Shown: piece by piece, positions 1-9,017 of the stretch
Layout: each line of letters begins with the position of its first letter
Position numbering within the stretch: position 1 is the first letter of the stretch
Assembly (NCBI GenBank): GCA_004321715.1
Contig: SGYN01000010.1
Span: 1-49,922, forward strand
DNA: 49,922 nucleotides
Source: a bacterium
Lineage (GTDB): Bacteria; Fidelibacterota; Marinisomatia; Marinisomatales; TCS55
Reading direction: 5' to 3'
The notes under the pieces: model-generated
The model's input: only the letters and a program-made list of their open reading frames with translations
Told to the model about the DNA's origin: nothing
The model's database searches: none
Program-made: the position numbers and the translations under genes

Positions 1-608
1 TTTCTATCTTTCAATGATACCGTTAATGTTTCAATTGTTTTTATAAAATCATCTTCAATAATGTTACTAGAAAGCAAGGTTGATAAAATATGTTTACTAT
101 TTGGCCCTTGATTTGGATTTGGTAACCTTAACCCAGATAAATCTTTTACAGATAAGTCAGTTTTGAATCCTTGAAGATCTAATATTCTTAATTGGTAATA
201 CCAATAAATTAAATTTAATTGTGTCTTTTGTATATCGATAATTTTAAGGACTCTAATTAACTCATCAAACAAATCTATATTAGGATCTTCATCAATTGTT
301 GTTTTTTCTGTTAGCTCCACTATCGCCATACCGTATGCAATACGCTTCAGATCTTTGTGTATATTTAAATATGTTGATGCAAAACTTGCTTTAGTTACAA
401 AATGCAAATCACGGCGTTTATTATGACTAAAAACTATATCTAAATAACTCATTGGTTCATAAAAAGCACTTTGAGGTGATTTTTTTCTTTTAGCGCCTCT
501 TATAATAAAACTAAGCTTGCCCATTTCTCTAGTAAAGCATCTAGCAATAATACTTGTATCGCTATAAGAAAACCGCCTTAATACAATTGTAGGCGAATGA
601 ATAATCAT
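1..608 (-). CDS. recO: DNA repair protein RecO (3' part beyond window)
   Basis: RecO helps RecR load RecA onto SSB-coated single-stranded DNA in the RecFOR recombinational repair pathway. The translation starts MIIHSPTIVLRRFSYSDTSI and continues through FTREMGKLSFIIRGAKRKKS, the characteristic N-terminal OB-fold of RecO with its basic RGAKR-type stretch. A helical segment typical of the central domain follows. The ATG at 608-606 lies only 2 bases after the proS stop codon, so the two genes are probably co-transcribed and translationally coupled. About 202 residues are visible; the family is usually near 240, so the C-terminus lies outside the left edge. No internal stop is present. Identity is from family motifs and is fairly secure. 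Confidence 0.88.
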   Translation of the reverse strand, partial: MIIHSPTIVLRRFSYSDTSIIARCFTREMGKLSFIIRGAKRKKSPQSAFYEPMSYLDIVFSHNKRRDLHFVTKASFASTYLNIHKDLKRIAYGMAIVELTEKTTIDEDPNIDLFDELIRVLKIIDIQKTQLNLIYWYYQLRILDLQGFKTDLSVKDLSGLRLPNPNQGPNSKHILSTLLSSNIIEDDFIKTIETLTVSLKDR

Positions 609-610
609 AA

Positions 611-2083
611 TTAATATGCTTTTGCAAAAATTGCTTCGTGTACAGCCTTATCTCCAGAATAAATACACTTGAGGCCTGTTGGGTCGCTATTAAAAGGTAT
701 ACACCTAATGGTTGCTTTGGTTTCATTTTTTATTGCTGCTTCTGAAGCTTCTGTCCCATCCCATCCACAACGAACAAATCCTCCATTATTAGATATTATA
801 TTTTTGAACTCTTTATAGCTTTGTACAATGGTAGTATTTTTATCTCTAAAATTAACTGCTTTGTTTAAAATATTTTCCTGTATATCATCTAATAAGCTAG
901 AAATCGTTTCTACTATTTGATTCAATTTTATTGATTGCTTATCTATTGTGTCTCTCCTTGCTAACACTGCTTCTTTATTTGAAATATCTCTTAAACCAAT
1001 TTCTAATCTTATTGGAACGCCTTTAAGTTCCCATTCGTTGAATTTAAACCCAGGAGAATTATTAGAGTTATCGACTTTTATACGGATTCCTTTTTTACTA
1101 CATTGAGCTGTAATATCATTAACATGATTCATAATGGTCGTTTTATCCTCATTGTTTTTTGCAATGGGGATAACCACAACTTGAATTGGTGCAATTTTTG
1201 GAGGTAATACTAACCCTTTATCATCTCCATGCGCCATTACAACTCCACCAACTAACCTTGTGCTTACACCCCAACTTGTTGCATAAACAAGATCTTCCTT
1301 ATTTTGACGATTCTGAAAAGTAACTCCAAATGCTTTAGCAAAATTTTGGCCCAAATTATGCGATGTTCCTGCTTGTAACGCTCTCTTGTCACCCATCATC
1401 GCTTCTATTGAATAGGTTTTTTCTGCTCCTGCAAATTTTTCTGAATCCGTTTTCAATCCTGTTAAAACAGGCATAGCTAAATAATTTTCTGCTAAATTTC
1501 GATAGATTTCCAAAATTTTTAATGTTTCTTTTTCAGCTTCATCATCTGTCTCATGCGCAGTGTGCCCTTCTTGCCATAAAAATTCTGTTGTTCGTAAAAA
1601 CAATCTTGTTCTCATTTCCCAACGAACAACATTTGCCCATTGATTAATTAATAGAGGAAGGTCACGGTAAGATTGAATCCATTTTTTATACATTGACCAT
1701 ATAACTGTTTCAGAAGTTGGGCGAACAATCACCTCTTCCTCTAATTTGGATTCGGGGTCTACTTCTACGCTTTGACCATCATTAGTTGTTCGCAACCTAT
1801 GATGTGTAACTACAGCGCATTCTTTCGCAAAGCCCTCAACGTGCTTTGCTTCACTTGCTAAAAATGATTTTGGTATAAATAATGGAAAATATGCATTCAC
1901 ATGACCACTTTCTTTTAGCATTTTATCCAGCGCTAATTTTATATTTTCCCACAATTCATAACCGTAGGGCTTGATAACCATTGTGCCTTTTACTGGTCCA
2001 TAGTCTGCTAGGCCGGATTTTAATATTACATCCGTATACCAATTTGCATAATTTTCTTTCTGAGAAGTAATACCTTTAGACAT
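611..2083 (-). CDS. proS: Prolyl-tRNA synthetase, archaeal/eukaryotic (type 3) form
   Basis: This cytoplasmic class II aminoacyl-tRNA synthetase charges tRNA-Pro with proline. At 490 residues it matches the short type 3 ProRS, which lacks the editing insertion of the longer E. coli form. Visible class II features are GTMVIKPYGYELWENI near the N-terminus, VRPTSETVIWSMYKKWI (the proline-pocket motif 2 region), RTTEFLWQEGHTAH and the later AGTSHNLGQNFAKAF. An anticodon-binding domain covers roughly residues 295-400. The C-terminus ends in the FAKAY signature of this subfamily. The ATG start has no clear Shine-Dalgarno sequence, as for several genes here. The gene diverges from the plus-strand operon starting at 2207 and lies directly upstream of recO. 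Confidence 0.96.
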   Translation of the reverse strand: MSKGITSQKENYANWYTDVILKSGLADYGPVKGTMVIKPYGYELWENIKLALDKMLKESGHVNAYFPLFIPKSFLASEAKHVEGFAKECAVVTHHRLRTTNDGQSVEVDPESKLEEEVIVRPTSETVIWSMYKKWIQSYRDLPLLINQWANVVRWEMRTRLFLRTTEFLWQEGHTAHETDDEAEKETLKILEIYRNLAENYLAMPVLTGLKTDSEKFAGAEKTYSIEAMMGDKRALQAGTSHNLGQNFAKAFGVTFQNRQNKEDLVYATSWGVSTRLVGGVVMAHGDDKGLVLPPKIAPIQVVVIPIAKNNEDKTTIMNHVNDITAQCSKKGIRIKVDNSNNSPGFKFNEWELKGVPIRLEIGLRDISNKEAVLARRDTIDKQSIKLNQIVETISSLLDDIQENILNKAVNFRDKNTTIVQSYKEFKNIISNNGGFVRCGWDGTEASEAAIKNETKATIRCIPFNSDPTGLKCIYSGDKAVHEAIFAKAY

Positions 2084-2206
2084 TTTATTGATTTCTTAAA
2101 TTTATCATATGGAAATTAGCGGACATCACCAGGTCATTCAATACAAAGATTAGTAAACATCCATTTTCTTAAAACAATAATAATACTATTTTCTCATATA
2201 TATTCT

Positions 2207-3823
2207 ATGAATAAGACATCTTTTGCAACTGGGCTTTATTGTTTCTATTTTTTAACCGTAATGGTTTCGTGTAATAATCCACAGATAACTGTATTAAGTA
2301 ATTGCGTTATTCCTAATCATCCAAAAGCAAACTCGATTTCTTTTTCAGATGGTAAAATAATTGATGTAGGCAATAATTTATCTGGGGATCTAATTATAGA
2401 TCTTGACGGCGGCGTTGTGTATCCTGGGTTTTCAGATTCTCATATGCATCTTGTTGGCTATGGAAAGTCCTTGGAAAAACTTGATCTTGTTGGAACAAAA
2501 AGTGTTTCTGAAATTAAAAATATTGTATCTAAGTCTTATGATCAATCTAATAAGTGGATTGAAGGAAGAGGTTGGGACCAAAATGACTGGAAAGATATTA
2601 TTTATCCAACAAAAGAGGATTTGGATTTGGTTGCAAAAAATCAACCAGTTTATCTAAGAAGAATTGATGGACATGCAGCATGGGTAAATTCAAAAGTATT
2701 ATCAATCTGTGGAATTAATGATGAAACTAAAGATCCACCAGGTGGAAAAATCATTAGGGATCAGAGCGGTGTTCCAACAGGTATATTTATTGATAATGCT
2801 ATTGATTTAATTGAAAAATTTCTACCTGAAGATACCTATATTGATAAAAAAAGGTATATTGAAAGAGCCGTCAAAAGCTTAAATAAGTTTGGACTAACAA
2901 GTATTCATGACGCCGGCACAGATAAAGAAACAATCGAAATATTAAAAGAATTAATTCAACATGATCAGCTTTCTATTCGCATCAATGCTATGCTTAATAA
3001 CAATGTAAATGATTATGATTTTTACATAAATAACGGACCTGAACGCATTAATGATTTTTTATTTATAAATAGTATAAAAATATATTTTGATGGAGCTATG
3101 GGTTCTAGAGGAGCATATCTTTTGGAACCGTATTCGGATGATCTAGAAAATGTTGGACTCACAATAACTACCGAGGATAATATTCGAAAAAAGGTAAAAA
3201 TTTTTAATGCAGCAGGATTTCAAGTTGCTATTCATTGTATCGGTGACAAAGCCAATAGAATAGCTTTAGATATATTTGAAGAAATAGGCAATAAACATTC
3301 AAGGAATCGTATTGAACATGCACAAATAATCCATAAAAATGATATTCATAGGTTTGTTGAACTGGGCGTTATCCCTTCGATGCAATCAACTCATTGTACT
3401 AGTGACATGTACTGGATTGATGAAAGACTAGGTCTAGATAGAATTCATCAAGCTTATCCGTGGAATTCATTATTAAATACAGGATCGATTATACCGGGTG
3501 GCTCTGATGCTCCGGTTGAAATACCTGATCCCCTTTTGGGTTTATATGCTTCAACCACAAGAAAAGATCTTAATAGTTGGCCTGAAGGAGGTTGGTTACC
3601 AGATGAGCGCATGACAATTGATCAAGCAATATCATCCATAACAGAATGGAGTGCGTATAGTATGTTTGCTGAAAATTTTTATGGAAAAATAGATAAAGGT
3701 TATTTAGCAGATTTTACGGTATTAAATAATAATTTAAGGACTATAGACCCAAAACATATACCAGATACAACTGTTTTATATACGTTTGTAAATGGTAAAA
3801 TAGTCTACCAGCATGTTAAGTGA
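2207..3823 (+). CDS. Amidohydrolase lipoprotein (YtcJ-like, Amidohydro_3)
   Basis: A 538-residue metal-dependent hydrolase of the amidohydrolase superfamily, closest by motif pattern to YtcJ/Amidohydro_3 proteins, which hydrolyse amide or cyclic amide bonds. The N-terminus has a hydrophobic signal ending in VMVSC with Cys22, a lipobox, so it should be a periplasmic or outer-membrane lipoprotein. The metal-site HxH is at H79/H81 (FSDSHMHL). Other family blocks are YLRRIDGHAAWVNS, the IHCIGDKAN histidine segment and the late GGSDAPVE aspartate. These indicate an intact active site. Its end overlaps the next gene by 11 bases. The substrate cannot be told from sequence. Confidence 0.88.
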   Translation: MNKTSFATGLYCFYFLTVMVSCNNPQITVLSNCVIPNHPKANSISFSDGKIIDVGNNLSGDLIIDLDGGVVYPGFSDSHMHLVGYGKSLEKLDLVGTKSVSEIKNIVSKSYDQSNKWIEGRGWDQNDWKDIIYPTKEDLDLVAKNQPVYLRRIDGHAAWVNSKVLSICGINDETKDPPGGKIIRDQSGVPTGIFIDNAIDLIEKFLPEDTYIDKKRYIERAVKSLNKFGLTSIHDAGTDKETIEILKELIQHDQLSIRINAMLNNNVNDYDFYINNGPERINDFLFINSIKIYFDGAMGSRGAYLLEPYSDDLENVGLTITTEDNIRKKVKIFNAAGFQVAIHCIGDKANRIALDIFEEIGNKHSRNRIEHAQIIHKNDIHRFVELGVIPSMQSTHCTSDMYWIDERLGLDRIHQAYPWNSLLNTGSIIPGGSDAPVEIPDPLLGLYASTTRKDLNSWPEGGWLPDERMTIDQAISSITEWSAYSMFAENFYGKIDKGYLADFTVLNNNLRTIDPKHIPDTTVLYTFVNGKIVYQHVK

Positions 3824-4571
3824 TAAAAAAATTAAAAGCCTATCAAAGCTATCAATAAAAAAAGGGCGTGAAACTGAGGAGAAGTTTTTAGTTGAGGGAT
3901 TTAGAATCATACAATCTGCATTAAAAAATAACGCAAAAATTGATAATATTTATATTTCAAATGAATTTAAAGCTTCTACAGAGCTCAAAACTATTGATGG
4001 ACTAATAACAGAAAATATTAATATTGAATTTTTAGAACAAAAAATAATTAATAAAATTTGTCAAACGGTCCATCCTGCTGGAATAGTTGCTACTTGTTAT
4101 TTACCAAACAATATCAAAATAAAGGGATCCCTAACAGATAATTGGGTTTATTTAGATAAAGTTTCAGACCCTGGAAATTTAGGTACGCTATTACGAACTG
4201 CTGCATGGTTTGGAGTTAAAAATATTGCTTTATCTACAAAATGTACAGATCCTTTTAACCCTAAAGTTGTACGTAGTGGTATGGGTGCACATTTTTTATT
4301 AAATATTTTTATGGATATGGATTTATTTGAATTCAAAAAAAATGAATATTGTATTATTGGCGCCGATCAAAATGGTTCCCCTCTATATGATTTTAATTTT
4401 ATTAATGATAAATGGATATTAGTTATAGGAAACGAAGGTCATGGCATTTCAAAAGATAGCAAGGAGCATATTGAACATTTTTTATCTATTCCTTCTAGAG
4501 GATCTGGAAATTCATTAAACGCTGCTGTTGCTGGAGGTATTTTAATACATCACCTAGTTAATTATAAATAG
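3813..4571 (+). CDS. TrmH/SpoU-family RNA 2'-O-ribose methyltransferase
   Basis: A 252-residue SPOUT methyltransferase that uses S-adenosylmethionine to methylate ribose 2'-OH in rRNA or tRNA. The N-terminal ~100 residues form the L30e-like substrate-binding domain (GRETEEKFLVEGFRIIQSAL). The three trefoil-knot motifs follow: VYLDKVSDPGNLGTLLRTA with the catalytic arginine, ILVIGNEGHGIS, and IPSRGSGNSLNAAVAGGI. The layout fits the RlmB/TsnR group, but the target nucleotide is not predictable, so no symbol is given. The ATG lies inside the 3' end of the amidohydrolase gene (11-base overlap), suggesting coupled translation. An 89-base gap follows before the next gene. Confidence 0.9.
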   Translation: MLSDKKIKSLSKLSIKKGRETEEKFLVEGFRIIQSALKNNAKIDNIYISNEFKASTELKTIDGLITENINIEFLEQKIINKICQTVHPAGIVATCYLPNNIKIKGSLTDNWVYLDKVSDPGNLGTLLRTAAWFGVKNIALSTKCTDPFNPKVVRSGMGAHFLLNIFMDMDLFEFKKNEYCIIGADQNGSPLYDFNFINDKWILVIGNEGHGISKDSKEHIEHFLSIPSRGSGNSLNAAVAGGILIHHLVNYK

Positions 4572-4660
4572 ACTGAACTTCTTTTGTTTAAAAGTCAATA
4601 ACCGTAATTTTTAATTAATGAAATTTCAAGAACAGGATAACCCCGCATCTGAATTAATAT

Positions 4661-5458
4661 ATGAACCAAACAGTTTCAGTCAAACTAGCATTTGGAGTGG
4701 TCATTTTTTCTGTGCTCTCTTCGCTCGTAATAGCATCTGTTATTGCGGCAGCCGGAACCGTACAGCCTAACGAACATAGCCAAAACACATATAACTACAT
4801 TGCTCTTTTTGTAGGACAAGGATTTATGATAATTCCTCTTTTGTTATTTTTAATTAGCAGAAAGGAACCTATTGCTCATAGCGTGCGATTAAAATTGATA
4901 TCTGTGCCTGTCTTTACAAGTGCAATATGTATATCAATGGGGTTAATACCAATTGTAGATGAAATGGATCGAGTGTTATCATTTGTATTCGGAACAGAAG
5001 AAGAATTGGCTCAATTAACTGATATACTAATTATTGATTATTCTTTCATAGGGTTGCTACTCGCCACTACAATTGTTGTATTGGCTCCCCTAGGCGAAGA
5101 AATTCTATTTAGGGGATTTTTACAGAAAAAACTAGAAGAGTCCTGGCAAGACATCACAAGGGCTGTATTAGTAACAAGTTTATTTTTTGCTTTCATACAC
5201 ATGAACCCTATTTGGATAATACAAATTTATTTATTAGGGGTAATCCTTGGCTATCTTTCCTGGAAAACGGGTTCTATTATACCAAGCTTAGTCCTTCATA
5301 GCCTAAATAATGGAGCTGCATTAATATTAACAAATTATTCCGATTCAATTAATCCGTATTATCTTTGGAATAATCACGTTTCTCCTTTAATTATTTTTCT
5401 AGCAATTTGTAGCTTGTCATTTGGTTTCTATAATTTAAATAAATCGGTTAGGATCTAA
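4661..5458 (+). CDS. CPBP-family intramembrane metalloprotease
   Basis: A polytopic inner-membrane protein of 265 residues with about seven hydrophobic segments, in the CAAX-protease/bacteriocin-processing (CPBP, Abi) family of glutamate-type intramembrane proteases. The active-site blocks are present in order: EEILFRGFL (EExxxR) near residue 145, FFAFIHMNP (FxxxH) near 175, and a terminal SLVLHSLNNGA block (HxxxN). Its substrate is unknown. The start used is ATG 4661, which lacks a Shine-Dalgarno sequence. A second ATG at 4618 opens a different frame whose first residues resemble the cytosolic N-terminus that such proteins often carry; see the finding on a possible frameshift. The stop codon is followed 2 bases later by mgtE. 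Confidence 0.86.
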   Translation: MNQTVSVKLAFGVVIFSVLSSLVIASVIAAAGTVQPNEHSQNTYNYIALFVGQGFMIIPLLLFLISRKEPIAHSVRLKLISVPVFTSAICISMGLIPIVDEMDRVLSFVFGTEEELAQLTDILIIDYSFIGLLLATTIVVLAPLGEEILFRGFLQKKLEESWQDITRAVLVTSLFFAFIHMNPIWIIQIYLLGVILGYLSWKTGSIIPSLVLHSLNNGAALILTNYSDSINPYYLWNNHVSPLIIFLAICSLSFGFYNLNKSVRI

Positions 5459-5460
5459 TT

Positions 5461-6831
5461 ATGCGACAGAAGATGATAAGTAATGAAATTAATATTCTTC
5501 GTGATACTTTTCGGCGATTAATAAGAAGAAAAGCAAACACAAATCTTGGTAAGCTTATAGATAAAACTCACCCCGCTGATTTGGCTTTACTTTTTAGGTT
5601 TTTCAATGAAATAGAGCAGGATATACTGTTCTCTATTATGAAGCCCAGCGAGCATACTGGTGAATTCTTAGGCGAGTTAGATGAATCAATCATAAAAAGA
5701 CTTATAGAAAATGAAACTGCTGAGCATGCTGCTGAATTAATTCAGTTCACAACTTCAAATGATAAAACATCTATTTTAAATATTCTTGATGAAGAATCTT
5801 CACAAGCAATTTTGGATTTATTGAAAAGTGAAGAACAAGAAGAGCTTGAAGAGATCATGGGTTATCCTGAGGATAGCGCTGGTTCATTAATGTATACTGA
5901 TGTGTTTACCCTTCATGAAAATACAATTGCAAAGGATGCTATTGATGCGCTTCAGGATCATGAATCCTCTGAAATGGTGTTTTATTTATATGTTATTGAT
6001 GATGACAATATCCTTGTAGGAGTTATTTCTCTACGAGATCTTGTTACAACGCCCAAAAATACTAGATTAAAAGACATGATGATTCGTTCCTTGCAGTCTG
6101 TACGCGCTGAAACAGATCAAGAAGAAGTAGCAAGAATTGTTTCTCAATATAATTACCTAGCAGTACCTGTTGTTGATAAAGAAGGTCAACTGTTGGGTAT
6201 AGTCACTGTGGATGAAATTGTTGATGTTATTAGAGAAGAGGCAACTGAAGATTTCTTTCAAATGGCTGGGGCTGGTAAGGATAGAGAAATACTAATGAAA
6301 TCATCATGGGATAATGCTAGCAGTAGATTCCCTTGGTTGTTTGCAAGTTGGATTGGCGGCATTTGCGCTGCTTTCGTAATTGGTCTCTTTGATAATACAA
6401 TAAAGGATACTCTTGCTCTTGCTGCGTTCATACCTGTGATTATTGGAATGGGTGGTAATATTGGAACACAAACATCTACATTAGTTGTAAGAGGGCTTGC
6501 AACTGGTCGAGTTAATGTTGGAAATAATTTATCAATAATCTTAAAAGAAATTCGTGTCGGAATTATACTCGGTATTTTATATGGATTATTATTAGGATTA
6601 TTTGCCATTATACAGTTTGTAGAAATCTCACCATATCTTGGTTTAGTTGTTGGGATGGGTATAGCTGGATCTATGCTTATAGCTACCGCCTTTGGGTCTT
6701 TGGTTCCTCTGTTATTACAACGGCTTGATGTTGACCCTGCCATTGCCACAGGACCTTTTGTAACAACTAGTATTGATGTTCTTGGGGTCTCGTTGTATTT
6801 AGGAATAGCAAATATTTTTCTAACTGTTTGA
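5461..6831 (+). CDS. mgtE: Magnesium transporter MgtE
   Basis: A 456-residue Mg2+ channel/transporter of the inner membrane. The order is standard: MgtE N-domain of helical repeats (roughly residues 20-135), with IDKTHPADLALLF and a later MGYPEDSAGSLM; tandem CBS domains (about 140-265), with VISLRDLVTTP and VPVVDKEGQLLGIVTVDEIVDVI; then five membrane helices (about 290-456). The pore-helix family signature PVIIGMGGNIGTQTSTLVVRG is complete. Full length compares well with the ~450-residue family norm. It starts 2 bases after the CPBP protease stop and ends 1 base before the glycosyltransferase GTG start, so it lies in the middle of a tight operon. No Mg2+ riboswitch-like leader is visible because there is no intergenic space. 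Confidence 0.95.
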   Translation: MRQKMISNEINILRDTFRRLIRRKANTNLGKLIDKTHPADLALLFRFFNEIEQDILFSIMKPSEHTGEFLGELDESIIKRLIENETAEHAAELIQFTTSNDKTSILNILDEESSQAILDLLKSEEQEELEEIMGYPEDSAGSLMYTDVFTLHENTIAKDAIDALQDHESSEMVFYLYVIDDDNILVGVISLRDLVTTPKNTRLKDMMIRSLQSVRAETDQEEVARIVSQYNYLAVPVVDKEGQLLGIVTVDEIVDVIREEATEDFFQMAGAGKDREILMKSSWDNASSRFPWLFASWIGGICAAFVIGLFDNTIKDTLALAAFIPVIIGMGGNIGTQTSTLVVRGLATGRVNVGNNLSIILKEIRVGIILGILYGLLLGLFAIIQFVEISPYLGLVVGMGIAGSMLIATAFGSLVPLLLQRLDVDPAIATGPFVTTSIDVLGVSLYLGIANIFLTV

Positions 6832-6832
6832 A

Positions 6833-7933
6833 GTGATACTAATCTACTTTTTATGCGGTAGCTTATGTTTGTATTTCCTTTTTACAATTTATTTCACTAC
6901 AGGATTACATCGGTTAAAGACATATAAAAGAAAAGAATACCTACCTACAATTTCAATTATTGTTGCGGCTCGTAATGAAGAAGCTAACTTGCAACTGCTA
7001 CTACAAAACCTCGCTGAACAGGATTACCCAAAAGAAAAAATAGAGATAATGATTGTAAACGATAGATCCACGGATGGTAGTTGGCAAATAATTAATAATT
7101 TCTCGAAATTGTATCCTTTTGTAAAGGGAATACAAATAGATGAAAAAAATAAGGATATGACTCCAAAAAAACATGCATTGACTTGTGGAATAAACAATAC
7201 AAGTGGTGAGATAATACTATCTACCGATGGGGACTGCACAGTCCCCAAAGGGTGGGCGCGCAGCATGGTAAGATTGTTTGATGATAATACGGGAATCGTT
7301 GTAGGAAGATCTTCGATTGACACATCAAATAAATCATTCTTTATTGAGTACCAATCTCTTGATTTTCTTGGTATTATGGCTGCAAATGCTGGCGTTGTTG
7401 GTTGGAAAAAAGGCTGGTCTGGCTCTGGGCAGAATATAGCATATAAAAGAAAAGCCTTTGAAAAAATAGGCGGTTTTGAACCAGTAGCAAAAGCTCTTTC
7501 TGGAGATGATATGTATTTAGTACAATCAATATCAAGGCATTATGATATTCATTTTAATATTGATCACAAAAGCTTTATTTATACAGCACCTGCTCCATCA
7601 ATTAAAGCATTTATTAATCAACGCATACGCTGGGCTTCTAACTCGCGTTCTTTATGGGAAACGAATCTTGTTTTCCTAATTTTTTTGATTACAGCCTTTA
7701 TATCTAATAATATATTGTTCATTGCATTCTGGACTGAAGAACTACTTTCAATATTATTATTTTTATTCTTTATAAAAATTATTTGTGATGCTTTAGTGCT
7801 CTATACTGGATCGGTAAAATTAAATGTGTCTTTTAAGAAGATTCATTTTGTTGTTTGGAGTATCCTCCAACCAATATATATACCATTAACAGGTCTATTG
7901 GGTTTGCTGGGTTGGTATAGGTGGAAAGGCTAA
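6833..7933 (+). CDS. Family 2 glycosyltransferase, membrane-anchored
   Basis: A processive-type GT-A glycosyltransferase of 366 residues. A single N-terminal membrane helix is followed by the GT2 fold: TISIIVAARNEEANLQLLL, IVNDRSTDGSW, then LSTDGDC as the DxD-like metal/nucleotide-sugar site. GSGQNIAYKRKAFEKIGGF, the LSGDDMY acidic block and QRIRWASNS resemble the catalytic Asp and Q(Q/R)xRW motif of processive enzymes. Two or three C-terminal membrane helices follow. It would transfer sugar from a nucleotide donor on the cytoplasmic face; donor and acceptor are unknown. Translation starts at a GTG one base after the mgtE stop. Confidence 0.88.
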   Translation: MILIYFLCGSLCLYFLFTIYFTTGLHRLKTYKRKEYLPTISIIVAARNEEANLQLLLQNLAEQDYPKEKIEIMIVNDRSTDGSWQIINNFSKLYPFVKGIQIDEKNKDMTPKKHALTCGINNTSGEIILSTDGDCTVPKGWARSMVRLFDDNTGIVVGRSSIDTSNKSFFIEYQSLDFLGIMAANAGVVGWKKGWSGSGQNIAYKRKAFEKIGGFEPVAKALSGDDMYLVQSISRHYDIHFNIDHKSFIYTAPAPSIKAFINQRIRWASNSRSLWETNLVFLIFLITAFISNNILFIAFWTEELLSILLFLFFIKIICDALVLYTGSVKLNVSFKKIHFVVWSILQPIYIPLTGLLGLLGWYRWKG

Positions 7934-7934
7934 A

Positions 7935-8633
7935 ATGTATCCATATAAATCATATCAATTTATTTTTCTTTTTTGCACATGTTTACTTGCTGAAAATTAT
8001 AATATATCTTTATGGTCCATTCCTGTAGCGCACGTAGAGTTAATCGCAGATGAAGGTGAAATTCATTTCAATACTAAGTCTGTTGGATTAATAAATTATG
8101 TATGGCCCCATAAAAATAGTTATTCAACATTGTACGATAAAGAAAACTTTGGACTAAGAAAATATTCAAAAAAGATTAAACAAGGTGATTTTACCCAAGA
8201 ACTTGCGTGGGTTTATAATGTTGATGATAGCGCGTTAGTTCATAACGATACAAAAACATCTATTATCGATTCAATACAAACAATATTTACATTATTGGCG
8301 AGAGCTTCTTTAGATCCAAAGGATTATTTAGATACAAAATGGTTTCGTATTGATCATGAGTCATGTGCATATAAAGGCAGGTTCCTTTGGTCGGATACTG
8401 TAAGTATCAATGTGTCCAATAAAGAAATTTTATGTGATCATTATCGCTTAGATTTAATAAAAGTTGATGAAGATCCATGTGGTATTGAAAACTCTGATTA
8501 TTTTATGGAGAACATTATTGATTACAATACCGTTCGGCAAATTTGGGTGGAAAAAAATAATAATAAGCGTATTATCAAAGCATCAGCAGAGGTATATGGT
8601 TTTCCTCTAGAGGCAATTATAATTGATGAATGA
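7935..8633 (+). CDS. DUF3108-like exported protein
   Basis: A 232-residue protein with a short hydrophobic N-terminus (YQFIFLFCTCLLAENYN) that looks like a signal peptide, followed by a beta-rich domain. The pattern of a repeated short strand with late conserved Tyr/Trp/Arg positions, and SLWSIPVAHVELIADEGEIHFNT near the start, resembles DUF3108 periplasmic proteins, which often lie in envelope-biogenesis operons. No catalytic motif is seen. It begins 1 base after the glycosyltransferase stop and overlaps the next gene by 8 bases. The DUF3108 assignment is by overall resemblance and only moderately sure. Confidence 0.6.
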   Translation: MYPYKSYQFIFLFCTCLLAENYNISLWSIPVAHVELIADEGEIHFNTKSVGLINYVWPHKNSYSTLYDKENFGLRKYSKKIKQGDFTQELAWVYNVDDSALVHNDTKTSIIDSIQTIFTLLARASLDPKDYLDTKWFRIDHESCAYKGRFLWSDTVSINVSNKEILCDHYRLDLIKVDEDPCGIENSDYFMENIIDYNTVRQIWVEKNNNKRIIKASAEVYGFPLEAIIIDE

Positions 8634-9015
8634 AAAGAAAAAATTTTATAAACGATACAGATTCCATCTTATACTTTGGTTTGTTATCGCATTAGGAATT
8701 ATTGTTTCTTTGCAGTATGGAGTAGATCAAAAAATAGTAGTTTTATCGACCGTAATCCTAGGTGTATTTACTCAAGTATTTGCTGGGCTTGGGGCCGCAA
8801 TCGCTATGGTCCCAATCATTGGTCCATTTTTAGTTAAATTAGTGACAATACCATTCTTCTGGTTAATCAATGCTCTTGGGCACGGCGTAAGTATTGTTGC
8901 AATTAAAAAAGGATACTCAAAAGAATTAGTGAAATCTCGCGTTTTAACGGTTGCAATTCTTGTTGGGATCATAATAGGATATATAATGGGAAACCTGATT
9001 CCGTTATATAAATAG
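8626..9015 (+). CDS. Small inner-membrane protein, unknown function
   Basis: A 129-residue integral membrane protein I cannot assign to a characterised family. It has a basic N-terminus (MNEKKKFYKRYRFH) and about four hydrophobic segments, including VFAGLGAAIAMVPIIGPFLVK and VLTVAILVGIIIGYIMG. I chose the ATG at 8626; a TTG one codon earlier is the only alternative and is less likely. The start overlaps the DUF3108-like gene by 8 bases. The gene ends 2 bases before the dehydroquinase-like gene. Hydropathy supports it as real, and uninterrupted packing in the operon makes translation likely. Confidence 0.7.
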   Translation: MNEKKKFYKRYRFHLILWFVIALGIIVSLQYGVDQKIVVLSTVILGVFTQVFAGLGAAIAMVPIIGPFLVKLVTIPFFWLINALGHGVSIVAIKKGYSKELVKSRVLTVAILVGIIIGYIMGNLIPLYK

Positions 9016-9017
9016 TT

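Noticed and set aside
2084-2206. Divergent promoters between proS and the amidohydrolase
   Set aside because: A minus-strand TTGAAT-17-TAATTT exists but matches the consensus too poorly to call; nothing better was seen for the plus strand.
6258-6749. A 163-codon open frame on the minus strand inside mgtE
   Set aside because: It lies antisense to a well-supported mgtE frame, has a Pro/Ile/Ser-biased translation without family motifs, and has no ribosome-binding site.
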